64,000 nucleotides of DNA, from NCBI GenBank assembly GCA_022827045.1, contig JAJDTQ010000096.1:1-64000 (forward strand), read 5' to 3'. Source of the stretch: Candidatus Binatia bacterium (GTDB lineage Bacteria > Desulfobacterota_B > Binatia > UBA9968 > JAJDTQ01). The notes beneath the pieces were generated by a model. The model saw only the letters and a list, made by a program, of their open reading frames with translations, did not search any database and had not been told where the DNA came from. The position numbers and the translations under genes are program-made. Positions 7,539 to 16,193 of this stretch are shown one piece after another. Position 1 is the first letter of the stretch. Every line of letters begins with the position of its first letter.

Positions 7539-8133
7539 CCTCGACGTCTTCCCACACTCTCGCGACATTGTCTTTCAGGTCCGCGAGCGTGCCGTCGTTC
7601 TCGATGACGAAGTCGGCGAGGCGGCGCTTCTCCGCCAGGGACATCTGCGCGTTCAGATGCCTTTCGATGCCGGCGTCATCGAGTCCGTCCCGCTGGCGCA
7701 GGCGCCTCGCCTGGGTATCCCGCCCGCATGCCACCAGGATGACGGGCCGGAGCCAGTGATGGATCTTGGCCTCGAACAGAAGCGGCGCGTCGTAGATGAC
7801 GAATTCGGCGTCCCGGGAGCGCTCGGCGATGCGTTTCCTCGCCAGCGCGCGGATCCGGGGGTGGGTGATGGCTTCCAGCCTCTTGCGGCTGTCGGGGTCC
7901 TTGAAGACGATCCCCCGCAGGTAGGCGCGGTCGAGGGTGTCGTCCTCGCGGAGCGCCTCGCGGCCGAACAGCTCGACGATCTCGCGCCATGCCTCCTGGC
8001 CTGGCTCCACCACCTCCCGCGCAAGGCGGTCGGCGTCGACGATGGCGGCCCGATCGCTCAGGATGGCCGAAACCGTGCTTTTCCCGGTGGCGATGCCGCC
8101 GGTCAAACCGAGTACTCTAGTGTCGCGTCCCAT
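7471..8133 (-). CDS. coaE: dephospho-CoA kinase
   Basis: A 220-residue P-loop kinase catalysing the last step of coenzyme A synthesis, ATP-dependent 3'-phosphorylation of dephospho-CoA. The P-loop GLTGGIATGKST is at residues 9-20, followed by VDADRLAREVV (CoA-site DAD motif, about residue 33), HPRIR near residue 90, and a C-terminal lid with FVIENDGTLADLKDNV. Family length is about 200; the extra C-terminal tail corresponds to the part overlapping efp. The start ATG and first six codons lie inside a TA-flanked repeat remnant, so residues 1-6 may be recently acquired. It stands alone on the minus strand between plus-strand genes. Confidence 0.93.
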   Translation of the reverse strand: MGRDTRVLGLTGGIATGKSTVSAILSDRAAIVDADRLAREVVEPGQEAWREIVELFGREALREDDTLDRAYLRGIVFKDPDSRKRLEAITHPRIRALARKRIAERSRDAEFVIYDAPLLFEAKIHHWLRPVILVACGRDTQARRLRQRDGLDDAGIERHLNAQMSLAEKRRLADFVIENDGTLADLKDNVARVWEDVEATSPARYIFLQTDPPESGRRSE

Positions 8134-8213
8134 AGATGCCGAAACGGGTTTGCGCCGTCATGCCCTGTTCCTGTATCAAGTGCCGGTTGCGCCATCAACC
8201 GGACAGGAGACTA
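8118..8213. repeat. degenerate, shorter TA-flanked relative of the 5977-6139 element
   Basis: The left end (TA at 8118-8119 then GTGTCGCGTCC) and right end (GGACAGGAGAC then TA at 8212-8213) match the terminal repeats of the element at 5977-6139 with two and one mismatches over about 11-15 bases. The interior of about 70 bases is not clearly related. It overlaps the first codons of coaE and fills most of the gap to the aminotransferase gene. The call rests on terminal similarity only. Confidence 0.5.
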
Positions 8214-8226
8214 GTAGACAGGGCGG

Positions 8227-9348
8227 ATGAATCCCATGAAATTGCCGTTGCTGGACCTGAACGCTCAGTATGAGACCATCCGCGAGGAGATCCAGGAAGC
8301 GGTCCTGAGAGTCTGCTCGTCACAGCGGTTCATCCTGGGTCCCGAGGTCGAGGAATTGGAGGAGGAAGTCGCCGCCCACACCGGGGCGCGTTTCGCCATC
8401 GGGGTCTCGTCCGGGACCGACGCGTTGCTCGCATCGCTCATGGCGCTGGAGATCGGTCCGGGCGACGAGGTCATCACCTCGGCGTACTCGTTCTTCGCCA
8501 CCGCCGGGGTCATCGCGCGGCTGGGCGCGCGGCCGGTCTTCGTTGATATCGAGCCGCAGACCTTCAACATGGATGCGGCCGCGGTGGCGGAGCGTATGAG
8601 TCCCCGGACCCGGGCGATCATGCCCGTCCATCTCTTCGGGCGCTGTATGGATCTCGATCCGCTTTTGGATCTGGCCGGACGAAAAGGGATGGCCGTGATC
8701 GAGGATGCGGCGCAGTCGTTCGGAGCCGCGGATGCCCGGGGCAGGGCGGCGGGTACCGTGGGCACCGTGGGCTGTTTCTCCTTCTACCCCAGCAAGAATC
8801 TCGGAGCGTTCGGCGACGGCGGGATGGTGATCACCGACGACGAGGAACTGGCCGGGCGGATCCGAATGCTTCGTGTCCACGGCGAGGCGCCGAAGTACCA
8901 TCACAGGCTCGTGGGCGGGAACTTCAGGCTCGACAGCCTCCAGGCCGCGGTGCTGCGCGTCAAGCTCAAGCACGTCGGGAAGTGGTCGGAGGCGCGGCGC
9001 GAAAACGCCCGGCGGTACCGGGAGCTTCTCGCCGAGGCGGCGGCCGCCGAACGTGTTGTCCTGCCACAGGACTGTCCAGGCCATGTCTACAACCAGTTCG
9101 TCATCCGTTCGCCCGAACGGGACCGGCTGCGGTCGTTTCTGGCGGAACACGGAGTGGCGACGGAAATCTACTATCCCCTGCCGCTGCACCTCCAGGAGTG
9201 CTTCCAATCGCTGGACCACCGGCAGGGGGATTTTCCCCGGGCGGAGGAGGCGTCGCGAATCTCGCTGGCCCTGCCCATTTATCCCGAGTTGACATTGACG
9301 CAACAGGAATACGTTTGCGCGCAGATCCAGCGGTTCTGCCAGGGCTGA
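8227..9348 (+). CDS. DegT/DnrJ/EryC1/StrS family sugar aminotransferase
   Basis: A 373-residue fold-type I PLP enzyme. Visible features are the cofactor loop SSGTDALL near residue 60, EDAAQSFGA near residue 158 (PLP-stacking region) and the Schiff-base Lys in [15 protein letters not shown] near residues 183-197, followed by [14 protein letters not shown], a substrate-loop signature of sugar aminotransferases. These enzymes transaminate keto-sugar nucleotides; 3-keto (GnnB, WlbC, FdtB) and 4-keto (ArnB) types cannot be separated by eye, although [12 protein letters not shown] resembles the 3-keto group. A second ATG at 8236 has a better spaced GGCGG and may be the true start. No other sugar genes adjoin, but a candidate partner oxidoreductase sits at 50926-51858. 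Confidence 0.88.
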   Translation: MNPMKLPLLDLNAQYETIREEIQEAVLRVCSSQRFILGPEVEELEEEVAAHTGARFAIGVSSGTDALLASLMALEIGPGDEVITSAYSFFATAGVIARLGARPVFVDIEPQTFNMDAAAVAERMSPRTRAIMPVHLFGRCMDLDPLLDLAGRKGMAVIEDAAQSFGAADARGRAAGTVGTVGCFSFYPSKNLGAFGDGGMVITDDEELAGRIRMLRVHGEAPKYHHRLVGGNFRLDSLQAAVLRVKLKHVGKWSEARRENARRYRELLAEAAAAERVVLPQDCPGHVYNQFVIRSPERDRLRSFLAEHGVATEIYYPLPLHLQECFQSLDHRQGDFPRAEEASRISLALPIYPELTLTQQEYVCAQIQRFCQG

Positions 9349-9390
9349 GCGGCACTGCGAAACCCGGAGGGGCATGAGGTGAGCCCTTTG

Positions 9391-9399
9391 TGCTATAGT
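9391..9399 (+). promoter_or_regulatory. extended -10 promoter element before the acyl-CoA synthetase
   Basis: TGCTATAGT is a near-consensus extended -10 element. Its last base is six bases before the ATG at 9406, and no Shine-Dalgarno sequence lies between them, so transcription may begin at or beside the start codon. No clear -35 element is visible. Confidence 0.5.
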
Positions 9400-9405
9400 G
9401 CCGGA

Positions 9406-11217
9406 ATGGCGTATCGGAGCCTTGCCGACCTTTTTCTCTCCCAGGCGGATGCGCATCGGGACCGTCTCCTTTATCGTTTCTGGCGTGACGGCGAGTGGCG
9501 CGACCAGAGCTGGGCGGAGGCGGCCGCCGAGGTGGAGGAGATCGCTCTGGGGCTTGTGTCGGCGGGAGTGGAGAAGGGCGACCGCGTGGCCCTGTACGCG
9601 GCCAACCGCCTCGAGTGGTGTCTGCTGGACTGGGCGAACATCTGTATCGGCGCCCTGACCGTCCCGCTCTACCCCTCCAGCACCCCGGCGCAGATCCACC
9701 ATATCGTCGAGCATTCCGAGGCAGTGGTCCTGGTGGTGGACTCGCACGCCTCGCTGGAAGGGCTGCGTGCATCGGCGCCGGCCATGACATCGGTCAAGAC
9801 CGTCGTCGTGATGGACGCAGCTTCGACCGGGGAGGCGCCGACCGCATCCGACGCGGACGCGGCCGTGCTTTCGCTGGAGCGGTTGAAGGCCATGGGGCGG
9901 GACCACGGGCACGAGCATCCGGGGAGGTTCCGTGAGCTGGCCGCCACGCTGGAGCCCGCCGACGACCTCACCATCATCTACACGTCGGGCACCACCGGCG
10001 AACCCAAGGGCGTCGTCACGACCCACGGCCACTACCTGTTCACCATCGCTTCTTCCCTCGCCGCCATACCCGTCAACGAGGATGACGTGGCGCTGCAGTT
10101 CCTCCCCCTGGCGCACTCCTTCGGCCGCCTGGAGCACTTCGTGGTAGTGGCGAAAGGTTATGTGTGCGCCTTTGCGCGTTCCATCGAGACTCTGTCGGCG
10201 GACCTGCAGGCGATCCGGCCGACGATGCTCTTCTCCGTGCCCAGGGTCTACGAGAACGCCCACAGGCGTATCCACAACCGGGTCGAGAGCGGCAGCGCCC
10301 TCAAGCAGGGGCTGTTCCGATGGGCGGTAGGCGTGGGCAAGCGCTACAACGACGCGGCCAGACGGGGCGATCCTATCAGCCCGTGGCTGCGGCTCCGCTA
10401 CCGGCTCGCCGACGCCCTGGTGCTTTCGAAGGTACGGCAGGGCATGGGAGGGCGGCTGCGCCTGGCCATCTCCGGGGGCGCGCCGCTGTCGGACCCTATC
10501 GCGGATTTCTTTCAGGGGCTGGGGGTGTGGATCGTCGAGGGTTACGGACTCACGGAGACATCCACGGTGACCCACGCGAACCGCATCGATCGATACCGCG
10601 TGGGCACGGTGGGCCTGCCCATGGACGGCGTCGAGTGCCGCATCGCCGATGACGGCGAGATCCTGATCCGGGGCGCCAACATCATGAAGGGCTACCTCAA
10701 GGATCCCGCCGCCACCGTGGAAGCCATCGATTCGGACGGCTGGTTCCACACGGGCGACGTAGGCCAGATCGAGGACGGCGGGTTTCTGCGCATCACCGAC
10801 CGCAAGAAGGACCTGATCGTGACCTCCGGCGGCAAGAACATCGCGCCCCAGATGATCGAGAATCACCTGCGGCAGGAGCCGCTCATCAGCCAGGCCATGG
10901 TGTGGGGCGACAGGACCAGCCATCTGGTGGCGTTGATCACGCTGGACGAGGAGGAAGCCCGACGTTGGGTGGAAAAGGAGGGTCCGGGGTGGGAGGGGCT
11001 TGAAGCGGCCGCGGCGGATTCCCGGCTCGTGGCGCACGTCCGACAACGGATTCGCGAACGCAACAAGGACTTGGCGGCGTTCGAAGCCGTGCGCGACTTT
11101 CGGATTCTGCCGGTGGATTTCTCCACGGCCACCGGGGAGTTGACGCCGAGTTTGAAGCTGAAGCGGCGGATCGTGATGGAGCGCTACGGGGACCTGCTCG
11201 ACGAGATGCTGAAATAG
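9406..11217 (+). CDS. long-chain acyl-CoA synthetase (AMP-forming)
   Basis: A 603-residue member of the adenylate-forming family. The P-loop-like motif IIYTSGTTGEPKGV lies near residues 189-202, then the FLPLAHSFGR stretch, the ANL A5 motif VEGYGLTETST, the GWFHTGDVG motif near residue 450, and the hinge/catalytic region ITDRKKDLIVTSGGKNIAPQ. The long insert before the Rossmann core and the C-terminal sequence match bacterial FadD15/long-chain fatty-acid CoA ligases that activate C12-C18 acids. Cytoplasmic or peripheral membrane. The ATG at 9406 is preferred over an upstream GTG because the latter would begin before the promoter-like element. No beta-oxidation genes are adjacent. Confidence 0.9.
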   Translation: MAYRSLADLFLSQADAHRDRLLYRFWRDGEWRDQSWAEAAAEVEEIALGLVSAGVEKGDRVALYAANRLEWCLLDWANICIGALTVPLYPSSTPAQIHHIVEHSEAVVLVVDSHASLEGLRASAPAMTSVKTVVVMDAASTGEAPTASDADAAVLSLERLKAMGRDHGHEHPGRFRELAATLEPADDLTIIYTSGTTGEPKGVVTTHGHYLFTIASSLAAIPVNEDDVALQFLPLAHSFGRLEHFVVVAKGYVCAFARSIETLSADLQAIRPTMLFSVPRVYENAHRRIHNRVESGSALKQGLFRWAVGVGKRYNDAARRGDPISPWLRLRYRLADALVLSKVRQGMGGRLRLAISGGAPLSDPIADFFQGLGVWIVEGYGLTETSTVTHANRIDRYRVGTVGLPMDGVECRIADDGEILIRGANIMKGYLKDPAATVEAIDSDGWFHTGDVGQIEDGGFLRITDRKKDLIVTSGGKNIAPQMIENHLRQEPLISQAMVWGDRTSHLVALITLDEEEARRWVEKEGPGWEGLEAAAADSRLVAHVRQRIRERNKDLAAFEAVRDFRILPVDFSTATGELTPSLKLKRRIVMERYGDLLDEMLK

Positions 11218-11249
11218 CGCTGAAGGGCGGCGATGGCGATCCGGCGGGC

Positions 11250-11325
11250 TGGAGGCGGCGGGCGGATTCGAACCGCCGCATGGAGGTTTTGCAGACCTCT
11301 CCCTTAACCACTTGGGTACGCCGCC
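11250..11325 (-). tRNA. tRNA-Cys (anticodon GCA)
   Basis: On the minus strand the sequence folds into a complete cloverleaf: 7-bp acceptor stem GGCGGCG/CGCCGCC, a D arm, a 5-bp anticodon stem with loop CTGCAAA, a 5-base variable loop, a T arm with TTCGAAT, discriminator U and an encoded CCA. GCA anticodon and U73 both identify cysteine. 76 bases including CCA. It is convergent with the acyl-CoA synthetase gene. Confidence 0.97.
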
Positions 11326-11506
11326 CGAAAGAAGAGTTTTTGTAACATACCCGATCCTTGTATTTCAAGCCGCGCTCGGACGTTGAAGAAACTCGAAAAA
11401 TCAACTATTTTGACCTTCAACAGGTTGTAGGAACGGTGTATGTGCGGGGTTGCGAGGCCCGCGGCACGCTTCCAGACGGCCGGATTCGACTCAGGAGCTC
11501 TCTTCC

Positions 11507-12886
11507 ATGGCTACGATGATAACCGAGGAGTGCATCAACTGCGGCGCTTGCGAGCCGGAATGTCCCAACGAAGCCATCACCCAACAGGACGACCTGTACG
11601 TCATCGACCCGATCCTGTGCACCGAATGCGTCGGTTTCCACGACTACGAGGCCTGTGCGGCAGTCTGTCCGGTCGATTGCTGCGTGACGGATCCCAACAA
11701 CGTCGAGCCGGAAAGTGTGCTGATCGAACGGGCGCGGGAATTGCATACGGACGTCGACTTCGGCGATGAGTTCGAGTCGCGGTTCCGTAGCGGCGACGGC
11801 GCCACGGAATCGGCGGCCGCCCCCGCGGCGGCGGTAGCGGATGCGGCCAACGGAGCTGCGGAAGCGTCGGCGGAGGTGGCGGAAGCGCCCGCCGTGGCCG
11901 CTCCGGCCCCTGCCGCGGCTGCACCGGCGCCCGCGCCGGTGGCGGCGGCCAGTCCCGAGCCTGTGGAAGAGCCGGTGGAGGAACCCGAGCCACTGGAGCC
12001 CAAGGTCTTTCCGGGCCAGCTGCCCATGGGTTTCGACGAGTTGGCGCAACGCATCCAGACCAGTGAATCCAGCCTGCTGCGAGTCGCGGTACTCTTTCTG
12101 CAGCCGCTCCTCGGCGCGCTTCCCGCGACGTCGCGGGACGATCTGGGAGAGTTCGTGGGCCGGCCCTACTTCGTGGACGGCGCGGCCATCTCCCTCAACA
12201 TGATCCTCAACATGATCCTCTACCCGGTGGTGTTCATCGTCGCGGGGGTCGCGGTCGAAGGGCTGGGCCTGGCGTTCGGCAAGGGCGTCAACATGTACAT
12301 TCTGGTGGGTTTCCTCGTCGCGTTGGCGGAGGTGCTGTATCGCCTGCGCCATAGCGTCTTCCGTGCCGTCCCGGTGGAGCAGGTCACGGTAGACGCGGCG
12401 CTCTACGGCGTTCCGCTGGCGCTCGTGCTGCGGCCGTTGTTGTCGCATCGGGGCAAGCTGCTGCGGCGCATTCCGGTTCCCGTCGAGGGATTCTACGACG
12501 CGCGCTTCGTCGAGAAGGTGGAGCGCGAACGCCGCTACGGCCATGCCTACACGGTGGAGGACCTGGGGAGCGCATATCATCTTCGGCTGGAGTTCCCCAC
12601 CCAGGTGCCGCGTCTTGGCATCACCATCGCGCCGAGACTGCCCGAGCGCATGCCGGACTATGACTACGACCTGATGCTGAAGGAAGGCCAGTTGATCGTC
12701 AGGGGCAAGCTGCTGGATTCCCGCATCCGGCAGATATCATCGAGCATCGGCGCGTTTCCGCCGGAATTCACCACGGTCATCCCCTTGCAGGACCGTGTCT
12801 ACGGCTTCGCACACCATCTGAGCAGCAAGGTCCTGGACGTCCTTCTGCTGAAAGAGAGCGCCGCGAGGCTGGGTTGGATCGCCTAG
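11507..12886 (+). CDS. dicluster ferredoxin fused to a membrane segment and a C-terminal domain of unknown function
   Basis: A 459-residue protein of unusual build. Residues 1-70 are a YfhL-type 2[4Fe-4S] ferredoxin: C9-x2-C12-x2-C15-x3-C19-P and C38-x2-C41-x8-C50-x3-C54-P. Residues 98-170 are a low-complexity linker of Ala, Pro and Glu. Around residues 235-295 there are two hydrophobic helices that look transmembrane. Residues 360-440 form a soluble domain with the pattern YDYDLMLKEGQLIVRGKL and later GAFPPEFTTVIPL, which resembles the strand layout of an alpha-crystallin/HSP20 domain; this resemblance is my inference. YfhL ferredoxins are normally about 80-90 residues, so the rest is an addition. 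An AGGAG nine bases before the ATG fixes the start; an upstream in-frame start lacks one. rimI follows. Confidence 0.8.
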   Translation: MATMITEECINCGACEPECPNEAITQQDDLYVIDPILCTECVGFHDYEACAAVCPVDCCVTDPNNVEPESVLIERARELHTDVDFGDEFESRFRSGDGATESAAAPAAAVADAANGAAEASAEVAEAPAVAAPAPAAAAPAPAPVAAASPEPVEEPVEEPEPLEPKVFPGQLPMGFDELAQRIQTSESSLLRVAVLFLQPLLGALPATSRDDLGEFVGRPYFVDGAAISLNMILNMILYPVVFIVAGVAVEGLGLAFGKGVNMYILVGFLVALAEVLYRLRHSVFRAVPVEQVTVDAALYGVPLALVLRPLLSHRGKLLRRIPVPVEGFYDARFVEKVERERRYGHAYTVEDLGSAYHLRLEFPTQVPRLGITIAPRLPERMPDYDYDLMLKEGQLIVRGKLLDSRIRQISSSIGAFPPEFTTVIPLQDRVYGFAHHLSSKVLDVLLLKESAARLGWIA

Positions 12887-12942
12887 TACCGCGGACGCTA
12901 CCGCGCGACAGGCCCCTGATAACGCTACCACGGGTACCACGA

Positions 12943-13431
12943 ATGTCCGTACAGGCCGGCGGAGGGCTCTACCTCCGGAGCATGACGGTCGCCGACATCG
13001 ACGAGGTGATGGCGATCGAGAAGGCGGCGTTCGCCAGTCCCTGGAGCCGGCAGTTCTTTCTCGAGGAGTTGCAGGCGACGCATGCCAGATCCGTCCTGTG
13101 CCAGCGGGACGGGAAGCCCATCGGCTACGTGATCTACTGGGAGCTGCCCGGCGAGTTGGACATCCATAACGTCGCGGTGCATCCGCGGTTCCGGCGGCAG
13201 GGAGTCGCGCGCGCCATGCTCGCCGACATCATCGAGGGCGCGACGAAACGGGGTTTCCGGCGCATGACGCTCGAAGTCCGCAAGTCCAACGATCCGGCGC
13301 AGACCCTGTATCGTTCGCTCGGTTTCGAGATCTGCGGCCTGCGCAGGGGCTACTACTCCGACAACGGAGAGGACGCCTGGGTCATGGAGCGCAAGCTCGC
13401 ACCGTCTCCCAACGAGCCCCTACAAAGTTAA
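12943..13431 (+). CDS. rimI: ribosomal protein S18-alanine N-acetyltransferase (GNAT family)
   Basis: A 162-residue GNAT acetyltransferase. The start region LRSMTVADIDEVMAIE, the motif FASPWSRQFF, the acetyl-CoA loop VHPRFRRQGVARAML (R/Q-x-x-G-x-G/A type) and the C-terminal LYRSLGFEICGLRRGYYSDNGEDAWVMER all match RimI, including the late Glu/Tyr segment that distinguishes it from other GNATs. RimI acetylates the N-terminus of ribosomal protein S18. In many genomes it lies near tsaB/tsaD; tsaD is 8 kb away here. The ATG at 12943 fits the family length; an upstream TTG overlapping the preceding stop codon is the alternative. The stop is followed by a 60-base AT-rich stretch. Confidence 0.88.
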   Translation: MSVQAGGGLYLRSMTVADIDEVMAIEKAAFASPWSRQFFLEELQATHARSVLCQRDGKPIGYVIYWELPGELDIHNVAVHPRFRRQGVARAMLADIIEGATKRGFRRMTLEVRKSNDPAQTLYRSLGFEICGLRRGYYSDNGEDAWVMERKLAPSPNEPLQS

Positions 13432-13498
13432 CTCTACTATATAATTAATTGATTGTAACTTACTGATATTACTATATTATAAATTATGTCGCCATCGT

Positions 13499-13527
13499 TT
13501 GACACCCTCTCGCCCGCGTTGTATATA
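13499..13527 (+). promoter_or_regulatory. strong sigma70-type promoter of carD
   Basis: Consensus TTGACA (13499-13504), 17-base spacer and TATATA (13522-13527). The 55 bases before it (13436-13490) are exceptionally AT-rich for this genome and could serve as an UP element. Transcription would start near 13534, leaving a leader of about 145 bases before carD. Confidence 0.75.
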
Positions 13528-13543
13528 GTGGAGAGCCACCGGT

Positions 13544-13662
13544 TATGAAAGAGACCGTCATTGAAACGCGCATCTCTAATCCTGGCCCTTTTCGCTGCAG
13601 TCACCTTCCTCCGGCTTAGCCGGGCGATATCCCGTTACCCCTCTTCCGTGCACGGTTTTTGA
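13544..13662 (+). other. carD leader with two overlapping short ORFs
   Basis: The leader holds an ATG-started 24-codon ORF (13544-13618) and, in another frame, a TTG-started 33-codon ORF (13561-13662) whose first 22 residues look like a signal peptide: two basic residues followed by a hydrophobic run. Neither has a good ribosome binding site. They may be an upstream control peptide, a gene remnant or chance; I cannot decide between these. Confidence 0.25.
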
Positions 13663-13679
13663 CGTTCAAGGAGGAAAGA

Positions 13680-14165
13680 ATGTTCAAGGTCGGAGAGAAG
13701 GTTGTCTATCCTGCACATGGAGTCGGTGAGATCGAAGCGGTAAGAAGTCAGGTCATTTCCGGGACCGAGAAGAAGTTCTACATGCTGCGTATCCTCGATA
13801 CGGACATGAAGATCATGGTGCCCGTGGACAACGCCATGGCCGTGGGGCTCAGGAAGATCATCGACAAGACAACCGTCACGCGGGTCTACCGCATTCTCCG
13901 GGAAAAGAAGAAGGCGCCCATCGACCAGCAGACATGGAACCGCCGGTACCGGGAATACACCGAAAAGATCAAGACCGGCTCGGTCATCGAGATTGCCGCC
14001 GTGCTCAGGGACCTGTTCCTGCTGAAGGGTGACAAGGAGCTTTCCTTTGGTGAACGAAAGGTGTTGGATACGGCCCGGAACCTGCTGGTCAAGGAGCTTT
14101 CCATCGCCCGGTCCCATACCGAGGAGAAGATCATGGAGGAGCTGAGCCACATCTTCACCCAGTAG
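13680..14165 (+). CDS. carD: CarD/CdnL-family RNA polymerase-binding transcription regulator
   Basis: A 161-residue CarD/CdnL protein. The N-terminal RNAP-interacting domain (residues 1-60, FKVGEKVVYPAHGVGEI) has the Tudor-like fold that binds the beta subunit lobe, and the C-terminal helical domain (about 65-160) contains the expected Trp (W84 region, QQTWNRRYREY) that contacts the promoter minor groove. These proteins stabilise open complexes, often at rRNA promoters. AAGGAGG at 13669-13675 sets the start at 13680. It has its own strong promoter and a strong terminator, so it is probably transcribed mainly as a single-gene unit at high level. Confidence 0.94.
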   Translation: MFKVGEKVVYPAHGVGEIEAVRSQVISGTEKKFYMLRILDTDMKIMVPVDNAMAVGLRKIIDKTTVTRVYRILREKKKAPIDQQTWNRRYREYTEKIKTGSVIEIAAVLRDLFLLKGDKELSFGERKVLDTARNLLVKELSIARSHTEEKIMEELSHIFTQ

Positions 14166-14189
14166 CGGGGACCTCGGATTTGTGGAGAA

Positions 14190-14227
14190 AGAGCTGAAGG
14201 GAATTCCTTCCTTCAGCTCTTTTTTTT
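14190..14227 (+). terminator. strong intrinsic terminator after carD
   Basis: A 10-bp perfect stem, GAGCTGAAGG (14191-14200) with CCTTCAGCTC (14210-14219), encloses a 9-base loop and runs directly into eight T residues (14220-14227). It lies only 14 bases before the ispD start codon, so any ispD transcript coming from carD must read through it. Confidence 0.92.
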
Positions 14228-14241
14228 CGCGGGAGGGTTTC

Positions 14242-14931
14242 GTGCGAGCCAACGCCATCATCCTGGCCGCCGGCCGCGGGACGAGAATGGGAGGGCGCGG
14301 ATCGAAGGTCCTCTTGCCGGTGGCCGGGCGGCCGTTGATCCTGCACACGCTCGATCGTTTCGGAAGCTCGCGTGAGGTGGGCCGGGCAGTCCTCGTGGTG
14401 CCGCCCGGAGACGTGCGGACATATGAAGCTCTCCTGAAGGGATCGCCGGTTGAAGGACTGGAGGTGGGCGTTCGGCCGGGAGGCGCCCGCCGGCAGGATT
14501 CCGTGCGCGCCGGGCTGGAAGCGCTGGACCCCGATTGCGAGTGCGTGATCGTCCATGATGGCGCGCGCCCTTTCGCCGCGGCCGACCTGATCGATCGCTG
14601 CGTGCGGGAGTCCCGGGGGGACCGTTCGGTGACCGTGGCGGTGCCGGCGCGCAACACCATCAAGACGGTGTCTGACGGACAAGTAATGGAGACGCTGCCC
14701 CGGAGCCGGCTGTGGGAGATACAGACCCCTCAAGCCTTTCCGGTGCGCACGCTGCGGGAAGCGTACGCGTCGGCGGAAAGGGAAGGCGTGGAGGCGACGG
14801 ACGACGCCATGCTCGTGGAGCGCCTGGGAGCGCCGGTATGGGTCGTGGACGGCAGCACCGTCAACCTCAAGGTGACCTATCCGGAGGATATCCTGTTCGC
14901 GGAAGCGCTGGTTGCCGGAGGGGTGGTTTGA
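14242..14931 (+). CDS. ispD: 2-C-methyl-D-erythritol 4-phosphate cytidylyltransferase
   Basis: A 229-residue nucleotidyltransferase of the MEP isoprenoid pathway, converting MEP and CTP to CDP-ME. Motifs are the nucleotide-binding ILAAGRGTRMGG at residues 7-18, a catalytic Lys in SKVLLPVAGRP, VHDGARPF near residue 110, and IQTPQAF near residue 165. GGAGG at 14232-14236 supports the GTG at 14242; a longer in-frame ORF starting at 14182 would translate through the carD terminator and is unlikely. ispF is not adjacent. A tRNA-Glu on the opposite strand follows closely. Confidence 0.93.
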   Translation: MRANAIILAAGRGTRMGGRGSKVLLPVAGRPLILHTLDRFGSSREVGRAVLVVPPGDVRTYEALLKGSPVEGLEVGVRPGGARRQDSVRAGLEALDPDCECVIVHDGARPFAAADLIDRCVRESRGDRSVTVAVPARNTIKTVSDGQVMETLPRSRLWEIQTPQAFPVRTLREAYASAEREGVEATDDAMLVERLGAPVWVVDGSTVNLKVTYPEDILFAEALVAGGVV

Positions 14932-14954
14932 GAGGACGGCACAGGCCGTGGGGC

Positions 14955-15032
14955 TGGCGTCCCCGACGGGATTTGAACCCGTGTTGCCGGCGTGAAAGGC
15001 CGGTGTCCTGGGCCAGGCTAGACGACGGGGAC
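14955..15032 (-). tRNA. tRNA-Glu (anticodon TTC)
   Basis: On the minus strand: acceptor stem GTCCCCG/CGGGGAC, D arm with a 2-base-longer loop than the E. coli tRNA, anticodon loop CTTTCAC (anticodon TTC, codons GAA/GAG), 4-base variable loop, T arm with TTCAAAT, discriminator G and encoded CCA. 78 bases including CCA. It is convergent with ispD and lies downstream of cysK. Confidence 0.97.
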
Positions 15033-15093
15033 CGCTCGAAACACGAACAGTAACGGTTAACAGAAAACCCTGGCCTTGAAAAGGCGCGGGGCT

Positions 15094-16014
<921 letters not shown>

Positions 16015-16045
16015 GGGTTGGAGGTGAGAGTTGCCTGCGCGGGGT

Positions 16046-16074
16046 ATGATAGAGTCCGTCCGGCGCAATGTCAA
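16046..16074 (-). promoter_or_regulatory. sigma70-type promoter of cysK
   Basis: Read on the minus strand: TTGACA (16069-16074), 17-base spacer, TATCAT (16046-16051). Five to six of six bases match in each box. The leader before the cysK ATG is about 25-30 bases. Confidence 0.75.
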
Positions 16075-16129
16075 TGGCAGCGGGCTCGTGCATTTCCGGG
16101 CCTTCGAGGCGATCGGCGTCATGCTTTCC

Positions 16130-16158
16130 TTGACACCCCGTTTAGGTGAATCAATAAT
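16130..16158 (+). promoter_or_regulatory. sigma70-type promoter of the DUF1844-htrA-PBP run
   Basis: TTGACA (16130-16135), 17-base spacer, AATAAT (16153-16158). AAGGAG at 16183-16188 then precedes the ATG at 16194. Divergent from the cysK promoter, with 55 bases between the two -35 boxes. Confidence 0.7.
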
Positions 16159-16193
16159 AATGTAACACGCAGGGCGGCCGCGAAGGAGAGCGC

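Noticed and set aside
8320..11046. A 908-codon ORF on the minus strand
   Set aside because: It is antisense to the DegT aminotransferase and the acyl-CoA synthetase and has shadow-like composition.
14182..14241. N-terminal extension of ispD from a GTG at 14182
   Set aside because: It would be translated from within the strong carD terminator, while a GGAGG-supported GTG at 14242 gives the normal IspD N-terminus.
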